This document shows, in pieces, positions 26,734 through 34,483 of a stretch of 64,000 bases of DNA. Both the position numbers and the translations under genes were made by a program. Where the stretch lies: NCBI RefSeq assembly GCF_001613085.1, contig NZ_BDBR01000009.1:62001-126000 (forward strand). Direction: 5' to 3'. A model generated the notes under the pieces. The model was not told the origin of the DNA, ran no database searches, and was given only the letters and a program-made list of their open reading frames with translations. Numbering within the stretch: position 1 is the stretch's first letter; the number at the start of each line of letters is the position of its first letter. Source of the stretch: Nocardia salmonicida NBRC 13393 (lineage in GTDB: Bacteria; Actinomycetota; Actinomycetes; Mycobacteriales; Mycobacteriaceae).

Positions 26734-29700
26734 GTGCGGCAAGGTGAGGGTGGTATCGGCGCGGTAGCTGCCGTGGTGACGGCCGAGGCTGCGCCGATTC
26801 CCTTGTCGGCCGGGCAATTACGCTGGTGGGTAGCTCATCAGCTGGCACCCGACGTGCCCGCCACCATCGCCCTGTATCTGGATCTGCGTGGGCCACTGGA
26901 CATCGCGCGCCTCGGCACGGCGATGCGCACGGCGGCGGCGCGACTGCAATCACCCCATGTGCGCCTACGTCTCATCGACGGCCGACCCCACCAGTACCTC
27001 GACCCGGCCGTATTCGGCGAACTCACCGAGATCGACCTCACCGGCGACACGTTGGATCCGAGTCAGGACTCGGGCTGCTCCAGGGTGGCCGAAGCGCTGT
27101 CGCGGATGGAAGCCGATCGCCGAGCTCGGCTGGATCTGTGCGGGGACCCGATCACCGTCGCCGTGTTGTACCGCGTGGGTCCCGAACGGTGCTTTCTCTA
27201 CCTGCGCAGCCACCACCTGGTGCTCGATGGAGTCGGTGCGGCGGCGGTGTTGCGGCTCGCGGCCGAGAACTACTCGAAGTCAACAGATCTCGACCAGTCA
27301 GGTGTGCTGTCGATCGCGGACTTGGTCGACGTGGATCGGAGTTATCGCGACTCCCCCCGTGCGGTCGCGGATCGGGCATTCTGGGCCGAAGAGGTTGCCG
27401 GGCTGCCTGATCCGGTTGGGCTCGCCGGAATCGCCGCGCCCGCGTCGTCGGACCCACATCGGGTCTCGGCCCGTCTCGACGAGCGGACCGCGCACCTGCT
27501 GGCCCTCGCGAGACAGCGGTACGCGGCGAGCTTTCCGGAGTTGACCGCCGCTGCCTTCGCCGCCTTCCTGGCGAGAGTGTCGAGCGCCGACCAGGTCGTC
27601 TTATCGCTGCCCGTGGCCGCTCGGCCCACCGCGGCCCTACGCCGCTCGGCAGGTTCGGTCTCCAATGTCGTGCCCTTGCGCCTGCGCGACCTCACCACGA
27701 CGTCAGTCGAAGACCTGATCGGCCAGGTGCGGCTGCGGGTGATCGGTGCCCTGCGCCACCAGTGCTACCGCTACGAGGACATCCAACGCGACCGTGGCGA
27801 AACCCAGATCGCCCGAGGCGGATTCGGCCCGGTGATCAACCTCCTCGGCTTCACCGCCCCGTTGAACCTCGGCCCCGTGACCGGCCACGCCCATCTCCTG
27901 AGCCTCGGCCCCGTCGAAGACCTCCTCGTCAACGGCTACCAACTCGGCCCCGACAACACCTCCGCGACCATCGACTTCCAAGCCAACCCGGCCCGCTACG
28001 ACGCCGCCACCCTGGCCTGGTACCACCGCCTCTTCCTCGACTGGTTCGCCACCTTCCTGGCCGCCGACCCGACCCAGTCGATCCGCGACCTGACCCCCGC
28101 GCACGACGTACGGTCGTCCGCCGCTGAGAGTGTTGAACGGGCCGACGCACCTGTCGGTAGGTATCGCCGCAACGGGATCCAAGTGGTGCACGACTGTGCG
28201 GCAACAACTTCGACATTGAGCGACCTGCTCAGCGAGTTCGACGAGTCGGACCGCGTCGCCGTGGTGGACGGTGCCAGGTCGATGACCTACCGGGAGCTCG
28301 GTGAGTCGGCGACGCGGTGGGCCAGGGTGCTCATCGCGCACGGTGCCACGCCGGGAAGTCCGGTGCTCACCGCGATTCCGAGGTCACTCGAGTCCGTGCT
28401 GGCGGTGCGCGCCATCGCGGCCGCCGGTGCCTGCCTGACGCCGATCGATGTGGGCGATCCGAGCGAGCGGGTCGCCCGGATCATCGCCGGATCCGGTGCG
28501 GTACTCGGGCTGACGACACGGGCGGCGAACCCTGGGGAATCCGGCCATTCCTCCGGGGTCACATGGCTGCTGCTCGATGACGAGCGAACTCTGGCGCACG
28601 TCGCCGATCAGCCGTCGGAGCCGATCACCGACGCGGACCGCCACGGACGGCTGACACCCGCACACCTGGCCTACCTGATCCACACCTCGGGAACCACCGG
28701 GACGCCCAAAGGCGTCGCGGTCACCCACCGCGGCCTCGCTCCCTTGACCAGCCACCTGCTCGACCGCTACCGAACGACACCGGATTCGATAGTGCTGCAC
28801 GCACATTCACCGGCGTTCGACGCACATCTGCTCGAACTCCTCGCCGCGTTCGCGGCGGGTTCACGCCTGGTAGTCGAACCGCCGACGGTCGTCGCAGGCG
28901 CGGAACTGACCGGACTGATCACCGAGCATCGAGTCACTCATCTGCTCACCACTCCCGCCGTGTTGGCGACCCTGCGCCCCGAGAAAGTGCCGACTCTGGC
29001 GGTGGTGGTAGTCGGTGGCGAGGCCTGCCCGCCCGAACTGGTTGCCGCCTGGGCATCCCGAGTCCGCTTGCACAACGGCTACGGCCCGACCGAGGCCACG
29101 GTGATGACCACCCAGTCGACGCCGCTGGTGCCGGGGGAGCCGGTGGCCATAGGCTCGCCGCTACCGGAAGTGTCCGCGCTGCTACTGGATCCGCACCTTC
29201 GAGCTGTCCCCACCGGTGCCCGCGCCGAGCTGTACCTCGGCGGACCGTGTGTGGCGCAGGGTTATCTCGGCGATCCCGCGAGTACGGCGGCACGGTTCGT
29301 GGCAGATCCCCGAGGCAACGGCGAGCGCGTCTACCGCACCGGCGATCTCGTCGGCCCGCGCGCCGACGGCGGCTACGAGTTCCTCGGCCGCATCGATACC
29401 CAACTGGCCGTGCGTGGCCGCCGCATCGAACCGGCCGAAGTCGAAACGGCCCTGCTCGCCGACCCCACCATCGCCCACGCCGCAGTCGACATCGCCGACG
29501 CGGGCACTCCCGCAGCGCGTCTCATCGGCTACGTCGTCCCTGCCCGAGCTCCCGGTCCGCAACCCTCCACACCGGCCACCACCTCCGGCAATGGCTCGGC
29601 CCTCGGCCGCCCCGGATCGGAGCATCCGTCCGCATCGGACACCGGCTTCGATGCCGCCGCATCCCTCGCCCGCCTCCGCACTGTCCTGCCCACAGCCCTG

Positions 29701-30858
29701 GTCCCCGCCGCGTTGATCACCCTCGACCGCCTCCCGCTGACAGCCAATGGAAAACTCGACCGCGCGGCACTTCCCACACCGCCCGCCACCCCCTACCGTC
29801 CGCCACGGACACCGCTACAACTCGTGGTCGCCACCACCTTCGCCCTCGCCTGCCACCTCGACGCGGTCGGCGCCGACGACGACTTCTTCGCCATCGGTGG
29901 CAATTCGCTGACCGGCGTGCGTGTTTCGGCGGAACTGGCCGAGTCGACGAACACCCCGATCACGGTCCGCTGGCTCTACACCGCACCGACGGTCGCCGCG
30001 CTCGCCCACCGCATCGAGACCTACCGTGCCGACGCCGACCCCGGCGCCGACGCCCTCGCCACTGTGCTGCCCTTGCGCACCGGCGGGACTCACCCACCCT
30101 TGTTCTGTGTCCACTCCGCCGTCCCGCTCGCCTGGTGCTACACCGGCCTGGCACGCCACATCACCGACCGTCCTGTCTACGGATTGCAAGCACCGACCTT
30201 GTCGGCGGCAGATCCGCAACCCGACGACCTGACCGTCGACTTCCTCGCCGCCACCTACGCCACCGAGATCACCCGCCTGCAACCCGAGGGCCCCATCCAC
30301 CTGCTCGGCTGGTCCCTCGGCGGCCAACTCGCCCACGCCACCGCCGTCCGCCTGCGCGCCGAAGGTCGCGACGTCGCCACCCTCGCCATGCTCGACAGCG
30401 TCGTCGTCCCCGATTACGCCGACCCACCCCCGCGCCCCCGCATGCGCGACCTCCTCACCCACTTGCTCGGCGACGAACCCGATGACGCCGACACACTTGC
30501 CGACCTCTCCGCCGAGGAAGCCGCAGCCGAATTGGCCGGAGCCGGAGCGAGTCTCGGGTCCGGCCTCACCGTCGAACAACTCACCAGGCTGCACGAGGCC
30601 TACGCCGACGGTGTCCGCCTCTCCCACGGTTACCGCCCCGACCTGTTCGACGGCGACCTACTCTACTTCTGCGCCACCCAGGGCATGACCGCGTTCCTCG
30701 ACGCCCAGATCTGGCGCCCTTTCGTCACCGGCCGTCTCATCGAACACCCCGTCGACACCACCCACGCCCAACTCACCAACGCCGACGTCGTCGCCCGCAT
30801 CGGCCCGATCCTCGACCGTCACCTGCGCGAAGTCGAGATCGCGACGGCCACGACATGA
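26734..30858 (+). CDS. Single-module peptide synthetase, C-A-PCP-TE
   Basis: The 1374-residue enzyme has, in order: a condensation domain (HHLVLDG at 160-166, intact HHxxxDG), an adenylation domain (HTSGTTGTPKG about 648-658, NGYGPTE, YRTGDL), a carrier domain (GGNSL, Ser1058 for phosphopantetheine) and a thioesterase (GWSLGG, Ser1194). This is the EntF layout. My manual ten-residue pocket reading gives roughly D-A-L-L-V-G-G-V-M, not the Ser-type DVWH, so it probably activates a small hydrophobic residue; low certainty. No MbtH-like gene is nearby. GTG 26734 is near gggagg (26724-26729); TTG 26710 and GTG 26773 are alternatives. The stop overlaps the next ATG by four bases. Confidence 0.9.
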   Translation: MRQGEGGIGAVAAVVTAEAAPIPLSAGQLRWWVAHQLAPDVPATIALYLDLRGPLDIARLGTAMRTAAARLQSPHVRLRLIDGRPHQYLDPAVFGELTEIDLTGDTLDPSQDSGCSRVAEALSRMEADRRARLDLCGDPITVAVLYRVGPERCFLYLRSHHLVLDGVGAAAVLRLAAENYSKSTDLDQSGVLSIADLVDVDRSYRDSPRAVADRAFWAEEVAGLPDPVGLAGIAAPASSDPHRVSARLDERTAHLLALARQRYAASFPELTAAAFAAFLARVSSADQVVLSLPVAARPTAALRRSAGSVSNVVPLRLRDLTTTSVEDLIGQVRLRVIGALRHQCYRYEDIQRDRGETQIARGGFGPVINLLGFTAPLNLGPVTGHAHLLSLGPVEDLLVNGYQLGPDNTSATIDFQANPARYDAATLAWYHRLFLDWFATFLAADPTQSIRDLTPAHDVRSSAAESVERADAPVGRYRRNGIQVVHDCAATTSTLSDLLSEFDESDRVAVVDGARSMTYRELGESATRWARVLIAHGATPGSPVLTAIPRSLESVLAVRAIAAAGACLTPIDVGDPSERVARIIAGSGAVLGLTTRAANPGESGHSSGVTWLLLDDERTLAHVADQPSEPITDADRHGRLTPAHLAYLIHTSGTTGTPKGVAVTHRGLAPLTSHLLDRYRTTPDSIVLHAHSPAFDAHLLELLAAFAAGSRLVVEPPTVVAGAELTGLITEHRVTHLLTTPAVLATLRPEKVPTLAVVVVGGEACPPELVAAWASRVRLHNGYGPTEATVMTTQSTPLVPGEPVAIGSPLPEVSALLLDPHLRAVPTGARAELYLGGPCVAQGYLGDPASTAARFVADPRGNGERVYRTGDLVGPRADGGYEFLGRIDTQLAVRGRRIEPAEVETALLADPTIAHAAVDIADAGTPAARLIGYVVPARAPGPQPSTPATTSGNGSALGRPGSEHPSASDTGFDAAASLARLRTVLPTALVPAALITLDRLPLTANGKLDRAALPTPPATPYRPPRTPLQLVVATTFALACHLDAVGADDDFFAIGGNSLTGVRVSAELAESTNTPITVRWLYTAPTVAALAHRIETYRADADPGADALATVLPLRTGGTHPPLFCVHSAVPLAWCYTGLARHITDRPVYGLQAPTLSAADPQPDDLTVDFLAATYATEITRLQPEGPIHLLGWSLGGQLAHATAVRLRAEGRDVATLAMLDSVVVPDYADPPPRPRMRDLLTHLLGDEPDDADTLADLSAEEAAAELAGAGASLGSGLTVEQLTRLHEAYADGVRLSHGYRPDLFDGDLLYFCATQGMTAFLDAQIWRPFVTGRLIEHPVDTTHAQLTNADVVARIGPILDRHLREVEIATATT

Positions 30859-31532
30859 CCACTCTGCGCTCGACGAGAGGTCGACGTACCGACGCCACCT
30901 GGTGGTGCGTCTACGACGACCCCGCCCGCTGGTCCGCCGAACACCCACGAACAGCACCCTTGATCGACTGGTTCGCGAACACTCTCATGCGCCCCGACCC
31001 CGCCCAGGGCCGACCCGGCCCCGTGTGCCCGTTCGTCAAACCCGCTGCGGCACAGCACACCCTGTGGATCGCCGAACTGACAGACACCGGCGAGATCGCC
31101 GCGGCCGTCGACGACGCCTTCGAGCTCTACCGCACTCTCGACCACACCCCGGCGGTCCTCACCGTCTTCCCCGAGCTCGCGGACACTGCCCGCATCGACG
31201 CCGCGCACGCCGCTCGCAAGAGCGACATCGTCCGCGCGGGTGCGATGCTCGGCCAGTTCTATCCCGGCTGTCCGGTCGCGGGCCTGTGGAACCGTGACTA
31301 CCGCCCGCTGCACGCCCCGCTGCCGATGCTGGTGATCCGCCCGATGATGAACACCGATTTTCCGTTCCTCGTCGGCGAACCGGAGTGGCTCTCGGCCTAT
31401 CTCGCCCGGCACGCGCCAGGGCTCCCGCGCAAGCTGCGCGCCACGATTGCGGATCGGATGCACGTGCCCGACGCGGGACCCGCCTCGATCACCGAACTGT
31501 GCGCACATTTTCCGGATGAACACGCACAATAG
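30855..31532 (+). CDS. DUF6875-like protein linked to peptide synthetase
   Basis: The 225-residue soluble protein starts in the NRPS stop codon (ATGA overlap), so the two are translationally coupled. It reads RPGPVCPFVKPAA early, then a conserved AGAMLGQFYPGCPVAGLWNR and PLPMLVIRPMMNTDFPFL. I believe this is the family now called DUF6875, seen beside NRPS and other biosynthetic genes, but I am working from memory. The Cys-Pro-Phe and Gly-Cys-Pro motifs suggest redox or metal function, which is a guess. It may tailor the NRPS product. Confidence 0.6.
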   Translation: MTTLRSTRGRRTDATWWCVYDDPARWSAEHPRTAPLIDWFANTLMRPDPAQGRPGPVCPFVKPAAAQHTLWIAELTDTGEIAAAVDDAFELYRTLDHTPAVLTVFPELADTARIDAAHAARKSDIVRAGAMLGQFYPGCPVAGLWNRDYRPLHAPLPMLVIRPMMNTDFPFLVGEPEWLSAYLARHAPGLPRKLRATIADRMHVPDAGPASITELCAHFPDEHAQ

Positions 31533-31588
31533 GGACACGAACCGCCCAATGCCGGACATTAGCGGGGTCATGCGGCACACTACGTCGC

Positions 31589-32554
31589 ATGCGTCGGCTT
31601 GTGTGCTGTCTGCTCGTCCTGCTCGGCTGTGGTTTCGTCGTCTCGCCCATGGCGTCGGCGGAATCCGGGATCCTCGATGTCCGCCCGCTCGGTGGCAGAC
31701 AATTCGAGGTGGTCGTGTATTCCGCGGCGATGAATCGCCCGATCACCCTCTGGATGTCGCATCCGGGGTCCGGCGCGCCCGCGCTGTACCTGCTGAACGC
31801 GGTCGACGGTGGCGAGGGCGGCGGGCCGTGGATGCGGCGCACCGATGTGGTCGACTTCTTCGCCGACAAGCCGGTGAATGTGATCGTCCCGATCGGCGGC
31901 CGCGCCAGCATGTACACCGACTGGCAGCGCGACGACGGCGCGTTGGGCCGCAACAAGTGGTCCACCTTCCTGACGAACGAACTTCCCCCGCTGCTCAACG
32001 AACGATTCGGCATGACCGGCGCCAATGGCATCGCGGGCCTGTCGATGTCGGCTACCTCGGCGTTGAACCTGGCGATCGCCGCACCCGGCCTGTATCGCGC
32101 GGTCGGCGCCTTCAGCGGGTGCACCCAGACCGGCAACCCGCTCGCGGAGACGCTGGTTCGCGCCCAACTGGCCACCTTCGGCGCCGACGCCACCAATATG
32201 TGGGGAGCTCCCGGCGACCCGGCATGGGCGGCCAACGATCCGACCGTGCACGCCGACCGTCTGCGTGGCACCGCCATCTATCTGTCCTCGGGTAACGGCG
32301 CTCCCGGCCCGTACGAGGCGTTCAACGACCCGAGCATCGCGGGCAATGTCGGCGTGCTGGTCGATCGCCTGCTGGTCGGCGGCACCATGGAAGCCGTCGT
32401 CGGCAGCTGTTCGAGTCCGCTCGCGGGCCGTCTTGCCCAACTCGGCATCCCCGCCGACATCCGCTTCCGCGCCGCGGGCACCCACGCCTGGCCCTACTGG
32501 CAGGACGACGTCCACGATTCCTGGCCCATGTTCGCCGCGGCCCTCGGCATCTGA
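31589..32554 (+). CDS. Secreted antigen-85-like esterase/acyltransferase
   Basis: The 321-residue protein has a cleavable signal peptide (RRLVCCLLVLLGCGFVV, cut near ASA) and the antigen 85/esterase D alpha/beta-hydrolase fold: PALYLLNAVDGG, then the nucleophile elbow IAGLSMSATSALNLA and a late His in AAGTHAWPYWQDD. Antigen 85 proteins transfer mycolic acids onto trehalose and arabinogalactan outside the cell. Nocardia genomes carry many paralogues, and this one may be a mycolyltransferase or a plain esterase. No ribosome site stands out, so the message may start at or near the ATG. Confidence 0.85.
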   Translation: MRRLVCCLLVLLGCGFVVSPMASAESGILDVRPLGGRQFEVVVYSAAMNRPITLWMSHPGSGAPALYLLNAVDGGEGGGPWMRRTDVVDFFADKPVNVIVPIGGRASMYTDWQRDDGALGRNKWSTFLTNELPPLLNERFGMTGANGIAGLSMSATSALNLAIAAPGLYRAVGAFSGCTQTGNPLAETLVRAQLATFGADATNMWGAPGDPAWAANDPTVHADRLRGTAIYLSSGNGAPGPYEAFNDPSIAGNVGVLVDRLLVGGTMEAVVGSCSSPLAGRLAQLGIPADIRFRAAGTHAWPYWQDDVHDSWPMFAAALGI

Positions 32555-32588
32555 GTTCGGTGTCGGTGGCTCGGCGCACACTGAGCTG

Positions 32589-32921
32589 ATGGCATACGAC
32601 GAGGAACTCGCCGAGCGGATCCGGGAGATCGTCTACCCGCGCCGCGACCTCACCGAGCGGAAGATGTTCGGCGGTCTCGCCTTCCTGATCGGCGGCAATA
32701 TGGCTGTGGCCGCCAGCGGCAAGGGTGGGCTGCTGGTGCGGGTCGCCCCGGCCGAAGGCGATGGTCTGCTCGACGGGTCGGCGATCACGCCGATGGTGAT
32801 GGGCGGGCGCGAGCTGCACGGCTGGCTGCGAGTAGCCCCGGAAACGGTCGACGACGACACCGTCCTGCGGGAATGGGTCGAACGCGGGGTGCGGTTCGCC
32901 GCGACCTTGCCGCGAAAATAA
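32589..32921 (+). CDS. TfoX/Sxy N-terminal domain protein
   Basis: This 110-residue protein is a stand-alone TfoX N-terminal domain (LAERIREIVYPRRDLTERKM, FGGLAFLIGGNMAVAAS, LLVRVAPAEGDGLL). Full-length TfoX regulates competence in gamma-proteobacteria, but the stand-alone actinobacterial form has no assigned role. ATG 32589 gives the standard family N-terminus MAYDEELAERI. It lies 34 bases after the esterase. Confidence 0.85.
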   Translation: MAYDEELAERIREIVYPRRDLTERKMFGGLAFLIGGNMAVAASGKGGLLVRVAPAEGDGLLDGSAITPMVMGGRELHGWLRVAPETVDDDTVLREWVERGVRFAATLPRK

Positions 32922-33002
32922 AAGTTCGGCGGATGTGTCGAAGCGTGATGATCGGCTCCGACCAGGGAGTGAAGCAGAGCCACTCACCCCAAGGAGCACA
33001 TC

Positions 33003-33455
33003 ATGTCCGTCAACACTTTCCTCTGGTTCGACGCCGACGCCGAAGCGGCGGCCGAACTCTATGCCGCGTCCGTCCCGAACTCGCGCATCGTCGAGGTCAC
33101 CCGCCAGGGGGACGGCTCGGCCTTCATCGTCACCCTCGACCTCGACGGTCAGGCCGTCACCTTGATGAACGGCGGCCCGGGTCACCCGCACAGCGATGCC
33201 GCGTCGCTGCAGGTGGTCGTCGATACCCAGGACGAGATCGACAGCCTCTGGGACGCGCTGTCGCGGGACGGCGGAACCCCCGGCCCGTGCGGCTGGCTCA
33301 CCGACCGGTTCGGGGTGTCCTGGCAGGTCGTGCCTGCCGTGCTGACCAAGCTCATGGGTGGTGAGGTCGACCGTGTCATCGCCGTCGGTACGGCGCTGCG
33401 CTCGATGTCCAAGCTCGACATCGCCGCCCTGCAACAGGCCTACGACCAGGTCTGA
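33003..33455 (+). CDS. VOC/PhnB-like protein
   Basis: The 150-residue protein is a PhnB-like member of the vicinal oxygen chelate superfamily (TFLWFDADAEAAAELYAASV, FIVTLDLDGQAVTLMNGGP, CGWLTDRFGVSWQVVP). Such proteins are often annotated as 3-demethylubiquinone methyltransferase-like but are small dimeric proteins of unknown activity. The ribosome site aaggagc precedes ATG 33003. A strong hairpin follows the stop. Confidence 0.88.
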   Translation: MSVNTFLWFDADAEAAAELYAASVPNSRIVEVTRQGDGSAFIVTLDLDGQAVTLMNGGPGHPHSDAASLQVVVDTQDEIDSLWDALSRDGGTPGPCGWLTDRFGVSWQVVPAVLTKLMGGEVDRVIAVGTALRSMSKLDIAALQQAYDQV

Positions 33456-33463
33456 ACGCAGAA

Positions 33464-33495
33464 CGGCCGCCGCGGGGAGAGGTTCGCGGCGGCCG
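33464..33495. terminator. Bidirectional hairpin terminator
   Basis: Arms cggccgccgcg (33464-33474) and cgcggcggccg (33485-33495) pair perfectly around a ten-base loop, between two convergent genes. Confidence 0.75.
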
Positions 33496-33510
33496 GACTG
33501 TTCGAGTGGG

Positions 33511-33939
33511 CTAGCCGGCCGAGCCCGACAGCAGCCCACTCAGGTCAGCGGAACCGGTACTCGTCCCACCACCGGGTGGGGTGGGCTTCGGCGCGACGGT
33601 GATGGTGACGGTCTTGGAGCTGACGAGTTCCTGCACCGCCTTGATCTCGTGCGCGCCGGTGGTCTTCGGCGTCCAGGTGATGGTGGCCTTGCCGTCCGAC
33701 ACCGAGACCGGCTCACCGATCTGGGTGCCGTTGTCGGTGAAGGTCACCTTGAACAGGAACGAGGTGGACGTGACATCGGCGGTGACGGTGTAGGCGGTAT
33801 CGACATAGTGGGTGCTACCGCTCACCGCGATCCCCTGCACGAGCGCCGAAGCCTGCGGTGCTGCCAGCACGGCGGCCGCGGCCACCGCGGTGAAAGCCGT
33901 AAGTCCGAAACCGGCACGCCGCGCCTGGTAGATCTTCAT
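33511..33939 (-). CDS. Secreted Ig-like-fold protein
   Basis: The 142-residue protein has a signal peptide (AGFGLTAFTAVAAAAVLAA, cut after ASA), one beta-rich domain with Ig-like pattern (YTVTADVTSTSFLFKVTF, KATITWTPKTTGAHEIKAV) and a glycine/serine/proline-rich tail. No cysteines are present in the mature part. It is likely an exported surface or secreted protein; the function is unknown. The convergent VOC gene and shared terminator separate it from the left neighbour. Confidence 0.7.
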   Translation of the reverse strand: MKIYQARRAGFGLTAFTAVAAAAVLAAPQASALVQGIAVSGSTHYVDTAYTVTADVTSTSFLFKVTFTDNGTQIGEPVSVSDGKATITWTPKTTGAHEIKAVQELVSSKTVTITVAPKPTPPGGGTSTGSADLSGLLSGSAG

Positions 33940-34116
33940 GATGTTCTCCTGTTCGCGCTGATGATGAGCGCGACATTAGCCAGCGGATCCGGCCCGCGTC
34001 CCGGAAACTGAAATAACAATGTTTAAAAGTGTGGGAGCCGGTTGCTCCGCAGGTGGCGAGCGAATTCACCCGGAGCGGATGAGGCAGCCGCGGCGACCGG
34101 CCGCGACACTGGGGCC

Positions 34117-34338
34117 ATGTCGACGCCCGGGCCGCTCCGCTACCAGTTCGTTGTCGAGGGCGAGCTGTCCGAGCGTGTCCTCGCGGCTTTTCCCGAGCTG
34201 CGCCCCAGCTCGCATTCGCCCACCGGGACGACCACCCTGTTCGGCCTCGTCGCCGACAGCACGGCCATGCGCGGGGTGATGGCCCGCATCGACACCCTCG
34301 GCCTCACGCTGCTGAGCATGTCCCAGTTGCCCGACTGA
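34117..34338 (+). CDS. Small hypothetical protein
   Basis: This 73-residue protein reads MSTPGPLRYQFVVEGELSER then LRPSSHSPTGTTTLFGLVAD and ends TLGLTLLSMSQLPD. The pattern (beta strand, then a helix preceded by MRGVMARIDTLGL) is that of small conserved actinobacterial proteins of unknown role. No ribosome site is clear. The GC3 bias supports coding. Confidence 0.6.
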   Translation: MSTPGPLRYQFVVEGELSERVLAAFPELRPSSHSPTGTTTLFGLVADSTAMRGVMARIDTLGLTLLSMSQLPD

Positions 34339-34483
34339 GCGTTCGCCGACGAGTGGACGTCGATCTGATAACGAGCGGCCCCACTTCACCTCGCCAGCAA
34401 CCGCGCAGCCTCCGCTTGGCCTACCGTCGATCTCGGCGGAGGTCGGCCGCCACGCGATGAAAAGCGTGTTCAGGAGGGTGAAG

